This document shows, piece after piece, positions 10,401 to 18,660 of a stretch of DNA of 64,000 nt (the stretch's first letter is position 1; each line of letters begins with the position of its first letter). The DNA comes from Planctomycetota bacterium. Its GTDB lineage: Bacteria; Planctomycetota; Planctomycetia; Pirellulales; UBA1268. The notes below the pieces were generated by a model. That model did no database searches. It was given only the letters and a program-made list of their open reading frames with translations, and was not told the origin of the DNA. The DNA lies in the NCBI GenBank assembly GCA_003669585.1, contig QWOQ01000011.1, positions 124,001 to 188,000 on the forward strand, written 5' to 3'. Position numbers and translations under genes: made by a program.

Positions 10401-11382
10401 TCGGATTTTGGACGGATTATCACTCCTCGTACCACGGTTACTTGAAACATGGCTCACGCATGCCAGACAGCTTCGGCTGAGCGTTCTTGAACGAGTTCGG
10501 GATGACAAGGCATTTTCGGGAGTCGTTCAGTTTGTCGAGCGCTACGGTACAGGTATCTTCACGCAACAACTTTTCGGTCCAGCTTCGTTACGGGGCATTC
10601 TTCGTTACGGTGTTCGTTCTTGGATCGATCGCTTAATCGAACTATCAGAATCGATGTCCGAGCCACCGCGATTGATTGTCGACATTCAGTCGGGAGTGAT
10701 CTCAAAAAAACAGGCTGCTCTCAAGTTGCGGCTTGTGCTTGAAGCGATTGCAGAGAATCACGCAGAGTATCGAGACTGGAATTCGACAACGACCCAATCT
10801 GATCGCGGAGAACACCTGCACATTCTGCTTGAATTTTTGAGAATTAAAGCAGAGTACGACCGCATTGGATGGACTCTGCGGCCAGTGGGCATGGCTCACC
10901 GAGTGTTGGCGCAGCGACGCATCACCGCAGCAGCCAGTGCATGGCGTGCTCGCATGCGAGATGAAACCAGTAGCACTGCTTCGGAACTCGCGGCGCGACT
11001 CGTGCAACTTCAGGAACAGTGGGGCATCCGTTTGGCCAGTATTGCAGATCGTGTAGGACGACCCTTTTCAGCGACTCTCGAACAGGATGAACTCGAAGCA
11101 TTGGTGGAGCCGGCCGCGCGAGAGCTTTTCACTGGTGAGCCAATTGGATCAGGCGAAGCTCTCGAGCGGGCAAGCGAATCGTTTCTCGGTACAGCATCGG
11201 GTTCGGGAATGGAAATTCCCGACTGGCTGGATCGATTGTCACAGAAAGTGGAACAGCAACTCGACGTACCTGTTGATGTTGTGCCGTTTCGTACTCACGT
11301 GTCGGATGCCGTTGCATGGAAGCACATCGAATGGCCCGAACTGTATGCAATCTTGGTTCCATCGGTTCGCGACGAGTCATAA
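7447..11382 (+). CDS. Very large uncharacterised, mostly alpha-helical protein (1311 aa)
   Basis: Long uninterrupted ORF; no catalytic motif recognised by eye. Confidence 0.75.
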   Translation: MGQSPQSFMDPAARVLGYLNFSSGAFDPMVWRAVSDLYAAVEPEDEKAASASCVAENLLNRLTKLESSEPAFRDSSQARAVISILFTHFLPAYAMHHADLLEHQPAGSIERPFFIAAAAQAILSSGGPWNETGVVIEQAIAKFDDYVGWRPIAILENGRLSEPYPKEKVRPIPLFEAGAGVAHGRYAKLVSGALEILFSAPVGLLEQADFDLSLVEELAIDPRAFDFLHPAASRPNYLFGLWDPTRIDGHGHYRRLVVQQATLDGILSWPMEAPVGVDGQRPSHQELQREASAVLAGVMLMAAGLSGRGPGAARASIGLADLLPKIASYRDEFYQWHLTQLEPNHQARLAEETRKLRQPFGGVRRHINSLLAARRAVQVESVGLISVLARLGRSESAERLSRNVPAASARMASRLTSQVVSAHRLAAKRDAAGALERLNTAVDLLFRAVGCGAMVDPWNILGLAGQFPLHEPGGESLPDPRVEDLVLLVGSILHGYAEVWRVARLKPDEHLAGLAAESLEQFAVWWDRHATTTVSGVPHVSGRETLDSAREVIESLERRRACAPAVPPPGFWRSEVASFSSPRSHAQAAESLLNEGDLDGAMGLLVHWASLLEGEAIERSGSVWLAMASRWMSLSLADSTDTSAARTRRFLELVEANTGTVVDIVERAGAAGDLMTEQRHSQDDSDIEDRDDDAVGEESVASAYESMVWRDSTDDGIDGGMLDVDAPRTSGEGELASLEQAAEFLWGVSKLLQEGVIAWSAEAARDAKTRSQVEIDSVVGWRHMVRRMERSLVRAANALAVAGSVPDSPRDTDAERTRVQRDVAIERLTESAVQLTETRWMLSTYLLLVKPRRSVDGSIGRFFADCLRGDVHAVKESLESLRSRLLGKMVLYIPLSRGGRPSRVVRARCRERLLERMAGCLPRLGLVIETAEVVNLAKSLETKRPKGEASVSEFDRVFESAASSLVERIVESAQTGNPREEEITSRILDGLSLLVPRLLETWLTHARQLRLSVLERVRDDKAFSGVVQFVERYGTGIFTQQLFGPASLRGILRYGVRSWIDRLIELSESMSEPPRLIVDIQSGVISKKQAALKLRLVLEAIAENHAEYRDWNSTTTQSDRGEHLHILLEFLRIKAEYDRIGWTLRPVGMAHRVLAQRRITAAASAWRARMRDETSSTASELAARLVQLQEQWGIRLASIADRVGRPFSATLEQDELEALVEPAARELFTGEPIGSGEALERASESFLGTASGSGMEIPDWLDRLSQKVEQQLDVPVDVVPFRTHVSDAVAWKHIEWPELYAILVPSVRDES

Positions 11383-11599
11383 ATTGTAAATCAAGTGAAT
11401 GTTGATGTCGCGAGCAGTGACTGATCTAAAAACGGACTTACCATCGCCACTGTTGTGAGATTGATCAAAGGAACGAAGCAAACTGCAGAGAAAAGATAGC
11501 CGGTACCAACTGCTGCTGATAGAGTTCTACTGTTTCATTCATCGTCCGATTTTTGACTTGTCGATTTGGCATGTGTGCGAATGTCGTTGAGTTGTTTTT

Positions 11600-12361
11600 G
11601 TGGGTCTTTTGTTGAACAGAGAATTCACCATACTGCCGTCATCAATCCCATCGCTTGCCATTTGGCTCACGGGCGTGATCCCGATCGTCGATATGCAGCG
11701 AGCCATTGAAAAAACCGTATCTCAGGCGGCTCACCTTCAGTATTCACAACCGATGCTTATTCTGTGCGAACATGAGAAAGCGATTACGGTTGGACGATCT
11801 GGTTCACGTCAAGATATTGCCTGCTCCGACGAAGACCTCGCTTTGCAAGGAATCCCGTTAATGTTTATTGGCCGAGGAGGAGGCGCGGTCATGCACGCTC
11901 CGGGTCAGTTGGGTATTTATTTGTTTGGAAGTCTTGAGTCACTGGGATACTCAATCGACACACTCGGTATTTTTGTCGATCGTTTTCACGAAGGAATCAA
12001 AAGAGCATTGCTTGATGTTCGAGCGAATCCCATTCGTCACGACACCATGCATGGACTGTTTGGACGAACGGGATTATTGGCTGCAATCGGACTTAGCGTG
12101 CGTCACGGTGTCGTATGCCACGGGGCATTTGTCAATGTATCGTCCCAGTGCGGAATCGCTCGTCGAGTGTTCAGCACCCGACGCGGACCGATGGGTTCAA
12201 TCGAATCCGATCTGCAGCGTCGCGTTGGGATGGCCTCTGTACGCAGTTGCATCGTGACACGACTTTGCGAAACTCTCGGTGTGGAGCCAAAGAGCGTTCA
12301 ATCCGGATTTCCGTTCCGAGAAGTGCAGGCTAAAAACAAAGGAGTCCGAAATGTCGGTTGA
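11600..12361 (+). CDS. LipB-like lipoate/octanoate transferase family protein, catalytic residues apparently substituted
   Basis: IGRGGGAVMHAPGQLGIYLF...GRTGLLAAIGLSVRHGVVCHGAFVNVSSQ resembles LipB RGG..HGPGQL and KIAAIG...HG.ALNV; overlaps lipA start; GTG start at 11600. Confidence 0.75.
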   Translation: MGLLLNREFTILPSSIPSLAIWLTGVIPIVDMQRAIEKTVSQAAHLQYSQPMLILCEHEKAITVGRSGSRQDIACSDEDLALQGIPLMFIGRGGGAVMHAPGQLGIYLFGSLESLGYSIDTLGIFVDRFHEGIKRALLDVRANPIRHDTMHGLFGRTGLLAAIGLSVRHGVVCHGAFVNVSSQCGIARRVFSTRRGPMGSIESDLQRRVGMASVRSCIVTRLCETLGVEPKSVQSGFPFREVQAKNKGVRNVG

Positions 12362-13412
12362 TCTTGGAGAGCAGAGTGATCCTGCACAGGAAGAAAAAAA
12401 TCAAGTTGATCATCCTGGCCGTGTTCACAGGATTGAACTGCCAATTGTGGAGGCGAGTGGTTCGGCCTGTTTGAGTCAGGAAATTCAAATGGATCGTCCA
12501 TCGCGGCGATTGCCTGCTTGGCTGCGAAGAAATCTTGAACCAGGTGGAGGTCATGGAGAAACATCGCGTTTAATAGAAGAACTCGGTTTGGAAACGGTCT
12601 GTTCGTCGGCCAAGTGTCCGAATCGCCTTGAATGCTGGTCTGAACGGACAGCTACGTTCATGATTCTGGGAAATGTGTGCACGCGTCCATGCGGGTTCTG
12701 TTCTGTCCCAAAAGGAAAAACGGAAGCCTTAGAAGATGATGAACCAGACCGCGTCGCTGAGGCGGCTCGCAGGCTCGGCTTGTCTCATGTTGTTATCACG
12801 AGCGTCACTCGAGACGATCTTCCAGATGGCGGTGCGGAGCACTTTCGGCGTACGGTCGAGGCGGTGCGCGCTCAAGTGAATGCAACGATTGAAGTGCTCG
12901 TTCCTGATTTTCTCGATGCCCCGGGCGCACTTGAAAAAGTGATGGAGTCTCGGCCCGATGTCTTTAATCACAATACTGAAACGGTTCCTCGATTGTACCG
13001 GCGCGTTCGCGGTCGCAAGAGTCAATACGCATGGACGCTTGCACTGTTGGACCGCGCAAAGAAATTACTTCCGTCGGTTCGTACCAAGAGTGGACTTATG
13101 CTTGGCTTAGGTGAGACGCGAGATGAGTTATGTGATGTATTTTCAGATTTGCTCGATCATCACGTTGACTTTCTCACGCTTGGTCAGTATTTGCAGCCGT
13201 CTCTAGAATCGCTGCCGGTGGATCGTTATGTGCCCCCGGAGGAATTCGATGAAATTGGACGAATTGCCTCCGCGATGGGATTTCGAAAAGTGGCCTCAGG
13301 GCCTCTGGTGCGGTCGAGTTATCATGCGAGGGAGATGGCTGAAGATGGTCTCGTGAGCAGCGAAAGGCCCTCGCTGCCGCTGGAAAAATCCTCCCTGCAC
13401 TTTTCCACATAA
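12351..13412 (+). CDS. lipA: Lipoyl synthase, radical SAM
   Basis: CSSAKCPNRLECW and CTRPCGFCSVPKG cluster motifs, NHNTETVPRLY, GLGET, LTLGQYLQPS, RSSYHA; GGAG RBS before ATG 12351. Confidence 0.95.
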   Translation: MSVDLGEQSDPAQEEKNQVDHPGRVHRIELPIVEASGSACLSQEIQMDRPSRRLPAWLRRNLEPGGGHGETSRLIEELGLETVCSSAKCPNRLECWSERTATFMILGNVCTRPCGFCSVPKGKTEALEDDEPDRVAEAARRLGLSHVVITSVTRDDLPDGGAEHFRRTVEAVRAQVNATIEVLVPDFLDAPGALEKVMESRPDVFNHNTETVPRLYRRVRGRKSQYAWTLALLDRAKKLLPSVRTKSGLMLGLGETRDELCDVFSDLLDHHVDFLTLGQYLQPSLESLPVDRYVPPEEFDEIGRIASAMGFRKVASGPLVRSSYHAREMAEDGLVSSERPSLPLEKSSLHFST

Positions 13413-13497
13413 AAATATTGAATATGTTTCCGGTGCGGTCGATCAGGCTGTTTCTCTACACCTGGTCAGCTACCGAGACAGATTGTGAAAACGTCTT

Positions 13498-14622
13498 TTA
13501 GCGTGCCTCTTCCTCAAGCCCATGTTCAAGAAGTTTTTTGCGTAAAGTGTTGCGATTGATTCCGAGTTTCGATGCTGCCTTGAGCTGGACTCCGTCGCAG
13601 GCCGCAAGCATCTGAGAGATGAGTTCTCGTTCGACGCGACTCACGACTCGGTCGAAAAGATTTTCATCATTTGGCCCTGCGGTTGCCATTCCCTGTTCGA
13701 CAAGCTCCCGGGCAAGCGAATCGAGATCACCACCACGACCGGGGGCCGAGGCAAGAGAAGGCTTTCCTCCGAGGAGCGTGGGAGGCAGGAGATTGAGCGT
13801 TAGTTCGTCTGATGTTGCCAGCACCACGGCCCGTTCGACGACGTTTTGGAGTTCTCTCACGTTGCCGGGCCAGTGATATTTCTGCAGGCACTCCATCACG
13901 GCTGCGTGAATATGAACGACGTAACGATCGTTCTCCTCGTTGTAATGGTTTAAAAAATAACTGGCTAGCAAAGGGATGTCCTCGCGGCGCGATCGCAGCG
14001 GCGGTAAGTAGATCGGAACGACATTCAGTCGATAGTAGAGGTCTTCCCGAAAGGATTCCTTGGCGACCTCGTCGAGCAGTTCTCTGTTGCTCGCAGCAAC
14101 GACACGGGTATCGACGCGAATCGTTTCGGTGTCACCCACACGTTCAAATTCACGTTCCTGAAGAACTCGCAGCAGCTTCACCTGAAGCTTGGGTGTTGTG
14201 GAATTAATTTCATCGAGAAAAATTGTTCCCGTGTGCGCGGCCTCGAAGCGACCAGTTCGATTGGCAACGGCACCGGTAAATGATCCTCGCACATGCCCGA
14301 ACAGTTCGCTTTCAAGCAAACTTTCGGACAGTGCGCCGCAATTGACTCGTACGAACGGGCCTGTTCCACGAGGAGAAAGTTGATGAATGGCCTTGGCAAT
14401 CAATTCTTTTCCAGTTCCAGTTTCACCGACAAGCAGTACCGAGGCGTTTGAGACTGCTACCTTGCGAGTCATGCGGTAGACCTCGCGCATGGCGGGACCC
14501 GAACCGATCAGTCCTTTGATCGGTGATTCTTCATGATCGTCGGATGGGTTGCGAAGCATCGCCACGGGACTGCTCAAAGGAGACTCGATCGCATGGAAAC
14601 TGATCCGGGAGCGTTCGGTCAA
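13498..14622 (-). CDS. Sigma-54-dependent AAA+ transcriptional activator with Fis HTH, no receiver domain
   Basis: [61 protein letters not shown]-terminal [16 protein letters not shown]. Confidence 0.92.
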   Translation of the reverse strand: MTERSRISFHAIESPLSSPVAMLRNPSDDHEESPIKGLIGSGPAMREVYRMTRKVAVSNASVLLVGETGTGKELIAKAIHQLSPRGTGPFVRVNCGALSESLLESELFGHVRGSFTGAVANRTGRFEAAHTGTIFLDEINSTTPKLQVKLLRVLQEREFERVGDTETIRVDTRVVAASNRELLDEVAKESFREDLYYRLNVVPIYLPPLRSRREDIPLLASYFLNHYNEENDRYVVHIHAAVMECLQKYHWPGNVRELQNVVERAVVLATSDELTLNLLPPTLLGGKPSLASAPGRGGDLDSLARELVEQGMATAGPNDENLFDRVVSRVERELISQMLAACDGVQLKAASKLGINRNTLRKKLLEHGLEEEAR

Positions 14623-14655
14623 CCGAGAACAAGGCTTGAAGGCAAGTCAATCAGA

Positions 14656-16983
14656 CTACGCGCCGTCACCCTTGCGAGAGGTTGAAACCGACCCAGACGC
14701 TTCGAGAATATCGAGAATTTTTCCCAGAACGACCGGATTTTCTGAAATGCTCAAATTATTGTATCGCTTAAAAAGAGAAAGCATCTCGCCACTTTCCAAA
14801 AGAATGCCATAACGCCTGACATTTTCCTTGAATCCCCTGACGCATGCGGATGCGTGATTTGCAGAAATATGAGGCCGCAGGGCCTCTGTCAAAAGAGCAT
14901 GTTGGGCTGCTGGCTTCCCGCTATGAGAAAGGAGTGATATCGCAGCGGTGGCACAGGCGGGATCGGTCATCAAGAGCCGAGCCGTCGCGAGCGTGGCCGA
15001 GAGGTCCCATCCGTGACCGGCAAGAGAGGCTAACAGTTCGAGTGATATCTTGCCGCGCTCTCGCCGTCTTGCAGCTGCTGTTGTGCGATCATCAAGAAGC
15101 GAATCACCCTGTGGCGAAAGCGTTTGCATGACGACTGGAAACCGAGGCAATGAAACAACACCTGCATCGGAAGACCTCGGATAGAAAAAATCATCCATAC
15201 GATCGACAATAGAAAGTTTTTCCATGCCATCAAATACGGATGCGAGTCGTTCACGAATGAGATCGGTTTCGTCATCAAGAGGATCAACGACAATGAGTGT
15301 TGGCAGAATTTCCTGCGGTGTAAAAGTACGGATGAGTTGTGCCGTTTCAAAAGATTCAGGACGATTGATTCGAGAGGCCAGCACGATCAGGCGCACATCG
15401 CAGGAATCCCGAACGGCGAGAATCGCAGCGCGACCAGTAGAAACGACCTGCGGACGGTATCCAAATCGTGACAATCCACTGGCTATGCTGTTGGCGACCT
15501 CTGAAGAAGGGTGAGCGACTACTGCGCGATCAATGCCGCGACTCGATGCACACCACAACAGTGTCTCAATCAGTCGACTCGATCCAGCAAAAGGGGGTGG
15601 ACCCGAAAGTTTTGCAAGCGCTTTGGCAGCAAAAAAACGCACTTCAACATTTGGGGTTTCAAGGGCTCGCACAAGCGCCGTGCGAACCGACGGAGGAAGT
15701 GGATCCGATGACGCCAATGACTGTGACTCAAGAACGCGAGTCACACCGATTGCCGCTCTCAAGAAACGGCGGTCGACCGCTTCAAGAAGAACCTGCGCAA
15801 GGAGTGAAACATCAACGCCATCAGGACCGCTGCAAACTCTCAAAAGATTTTCGATGGGTACCGATTCAGGATTCGGCACAATCTGTTCAACGCCCAGCAT
15901 TTCATGCTCAAGCCGCGAGATCATCATGGATCGGATCACTGCTGGATCACTCACCCCAAGCGAAGTCAGGTCGCGGCTCACATGTGTCGCATCGAGGGCG
16001 CGAGATTGTTCGGAAGTGAGTTGTTTACGAACCGTAACCCGGTTCACATTGTCCCAGACAATGCGTAAGGGAGCATCAGTTGTTCCAGAATTTGTGGAAC
16101 CGCTGTTTTCAAGAAGAATGTTCAGGCGATTGGCCAAAATCTGAATTGCCATCAATGTGCTGGGCACTTGCTGACCAAGTGACGCCAGTGTTTTTTGGGC
16201 CGCCTGGGTGACGGGCGCCGGCATATTGTCAGCGAGTGCGGGAGCAAAAAGATGGATCGCCATGCTGGAGTCACCAATCATTTGAATCGCCGCCATCGCG
16301 CTTGGCCAGAGGGTTTTGTCGTTTGCGGAAAGCATTGCAATCAATGGAGCGGTGGCGTCTGAACCGAGTTGCTCAAGCAGTCTCTGAATCAGTAGGCGTT
16401 TTCGAGAGGATGCCATCGAATCTGGATCGAGAAGCTTTACAAGGTCTCCAAGAGCATCACCACGAGCCAACAACAGCAAAGAGACTGCTTGCCTGCGTGT
16501 CGAAAGATCGTCGGAATCAAGATCGGCTAATGCCTGAGAAAGCCGTTCCGGGCGCCGCCGTCGTTGTTGTGCGGCTTTGGTTGCGCTGCGCACAAAAGAT
16601 TTTGCATCTGCGTCGACGAGTATTCGGTTCATGCGTGCAAGAACCGTCTCGCCAGCGGCGTCTCCAACATTGGCAAGCTTTTCAACGTCACTTCCGACAG
16701 ACTCTTTGAGAAGAGCGAGGTATCGAGTTGATTCATTGAAGGCATCAACATCAAACGTCTTGATGGCTGCATCGAGCAACTGTGCAGCAGAAGAGTCTTT
16801 TGTAAACCGCGATGAGATGAGTGAATCGACGACGAGCTGGGAAATACTGTCGAGAGAATCGACTGAATTTTGAGCATGCGCAAGTCGCTCGCCACACAGA
16901 CAGGATGTCATTACTGCGCTGCCGAGAAAGCAAAGCATGCTCCAGGAAGTGGAGGCAACAAATAGTTTTTGAATCGTGGGCAT
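14656..16983 (-). CDS. Exported HEAT-repeat protein containing a degenerate receiver-like segment
   Basis: Signal-peptide-like MPTIQKLFVASTSWSMLCFLGSAVMTSCLCGERLAHA; HEAT-like helical repeats; AVVAHPSSEVANSIASGLSRFGYRPQVVSTGRAAILAVRDSCDVRLIVLASR; start moved to ATG 16983 because the track start overlaps argH. Confidence 0.65.
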   Translation of the reverse strand: MPTIQKLFVASTSWSMLCFLGSAVMTSCLCGERLAHAQNSVDSLDSISQLVVDSLISSRFTKDSSAAQLLDAAIKTFDVDAFNESTRYLALLKESVGSDVEKLANVGDAAGETVLARMNRILVDADAKSFVRSATKAAQQRRRRPERLSQALADLDSDDLSTRRQAVSLLLLARGDALGDLVKLLDPDSMASSRKRLLIQRLLEQLGSDATAPLIAMLSANDKTLWPSAMAAIQMIGDSSMAIHLFAPALADNMPAPVTQAAQKTLASLGQQVPSTLMAIQILANRLNILLENSGSTNSGTTDAPLRIVWDNVNRVTVRKQLTSEQSRALDATHVSRDLTSLGVSDPAVIRSMMISRLEHEMLGVEQIVPNPESVPIENLLRVCSGPDGVDVSLLAQVLLEAVDRRFLRAAIGVTRVLESQSLASSDPLPPSVRTALVRALETPNVEVRFFAAKALAKLSGPPPFAGSSRLIETLLWCASSRGIDRAVVAHPSSEVANSIASGLSRFGYRPQVVSTGRAAILAVRDSCDVRLIVLASRINRPESFETAQLIRTFTPQEILPTLIVVDPLDDETDLIRERLASVFDGMEKLSIVDRMDDFFYPRSSDAGVVSLPRFPVVMQTLSPQGDSLLDDRTTAAARRRERGKISLELLASLAGHGWDLSATLATARLLMTDPACATAAISLLSHSGKPAAQHALLTEALRPHISANHASACVRGFKENVRRYGILLESGEMLSLFKRYNNLSISENPVVLGKILDILEASGSVSTSRKGDGA

Positions 16984-17050
16984 GTCTATACCTTCGCAAG
17001 CGATCCGAATCGAAAGATCGTGCTCCACGCTCTTTCCGAAAAGATGTCGA

Positions 17051-18490
17051 TTAGTTAGATCGCGGTTCCGTCGACGGGCGATCGTTATCCGAGAGACGAC
17101 GGCTCCACGCTTCAATCTGGTCGGCTACTGCGGCCGGGGCGGTCGAGCCGAAACTTTGCATCCGTTCAACTGCTGCCTTTGAGCCAAGGGATGACCGAAA
17201 ATCCCCCTTCCAATCAGGATATTCCGCGCGGCATTCGTTATCCGCAAGGTCTGCCAAAGTGACTCCTTTGGTCATGGCCAGACGCACCAGTCGGCCCACG
17301 GTCTCGTGTGCAGTTCGCTGGGGCACACCATGCGCAATGAATGCCTCCATCAGGCTCGTTGCATCGAGATAGCCCTGTTCGATCGACAATGCAATTTGTG
17401 GGGAGTTCCACCGCGTACCATCGATCAGCGGAGCAGCAATAGACAAGGAGGCTTCGACCGTGTCGATTGAATCAAAAATTCTCTCCTTGTCTTCCTGAAG
17501 ATCCCGGTTGTACGCCGTTGGAAGTCCCTTGAGTAAGACAAGAAGTGATTGGAGGTTTCCAAGAACGCGAGCAGATTTTCCACGAATCAATTCCAGTGCA
17601 TCGGGATTGATTTTCTGAGGCATGATCGAACTGCCCGTACAAAAACTTTCGGGCAGCAGAACATACCCATACTCTTGCGTGCTCCAAAGAATCCACTCCT
17701 CGGCCCATTGTGAAAGATGAACTCCAATCAACGAAAGCACAAACGCGAGTTCGCAAACGAAGTCGCGGTCGCTCGCCGCATCGAGGCTATTGGCTGCAAC
17801 TTTTTCAAAACCGAGCAGTTTTGCTACCACGTCGCGATCGATAGGAAGACTGCTGCCAGCCAAGGCTCCGGAACCCAGCGGCAGAACGTTGGTACGAGTG
17901 CGGCAGTCACGTAGTCGAGAGCGATCGCGATCAAACTTCTCACACCAATTCAGAATCTGATGACTTGCCAGCACGGGCTGCGCTCGTCGCAGATGCGTGT
18001 ATCCGGGAATGATCAACCCGAGTTCTCGCTGTGCCATGTCAACAAATGATCGCTGCAGGTTGAGGAGCAGGCCGTCGATTCGATCGATTGCCCGACGACA
18101 ATAGAGCCTCAGGTCGGTGGCTACCTGATCGTTCCGACTTCGAGCGGTGTGAATCCGTCGTCCAAGATCTCCGAGGCGGGCAACCAGTGCGGCCTCAATA
18201 TGAAGATGGATGTCTTCTCGGGCGGTTGTAAATTCAAAACGGCCTTCATGAATTTCAGTGCGAATTTCCTCCATTGCACGTCTGATGTGGTCAGATTCAT
18301 TGGGCTCAAGCAGACCGCAGTGTTCGAGCATTGAAGCGTGCGCAATTGAGGCGTCAATGTCATCGTCGGCGAGTCGACGATCGAACGAAATGCTCTCGCT
18401 AAAAGTCTCCATCCTTTGATCAAGGACTTCCTTGAAAACTCCCCCCCACGCTTTCTGGTTCAACTCAGTATCCTTGTGAAGTGGACTCAT
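17051..18490 (-). CDS. argH: Argininosuccinate lyase
   Basis: AWGGVFKE, IHTARSRNDQVATDLRLY, PGYTHLRRAQPV, GSSIMPQKINPDALELIRGK, LQEDKERIFDS. Confidence 0.95.
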   Translation of the reverse strand: MSPLHKDTELNQKAWGGVFKEVLDQRMETFSESISFDRRLADDDIDASIAHASMLEHCGLLEPNESDHIRRAMEEIRTEIHEGRFEFTTAREDIHLHIEAALVARLGDLGRRIHTARSRNDQVATDLRLYCRRAIDRIDGLLLNLQRSFVDMAQRELGLIIPGYTHLRRAQPVLASHQILNWCEKFDRDRSRLRDCRTRTNVLPLGSGALAGSSLPIDRDVVAKLLGFEKVAANSLDAASDRDFVCELAFVLSLIGVHLSQWAEEWILWSTQEYGYVLLPESFCTGSSIMPQKINPDALELIRGKSARVLGNLQSLLVLLKGLPTAYNRDLQEDKERIFDSIDTVEASLSIAAPLIDGTRWNSPQIALSIEQGYLDATSLMEAFIAHGVPQRTAHETVGRLVRLAMTKGVTLADLADNECRAEYPDWKGDFRSSLGSKAAVERMQSFGSTAPAAVADQIEAWSRRLSDNDRPSTEPRSN

Positions 18491-18660
18491 TCGAAGCCTC
18501 GTACCGGGGTTCGGCGATTGCCGACAATACGGTCATGATTGAGTAAAAAAATAAACCGAATAGATTGACGCTGTTTGAACGCTACGTCGTGGTGACAAGG
18601 CATGTCAACGCATCCCGGCGTGGTGGCTTCAGCGATCCCTCCTTTGAGCCTTTTGTGACT

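Noticed and set aside
15468-16144. Plus-strand ORFs 15468..16019 and 15533..16144
   Set aside because: Antisense to the HEAT protein and mutually overlapping in different frames.
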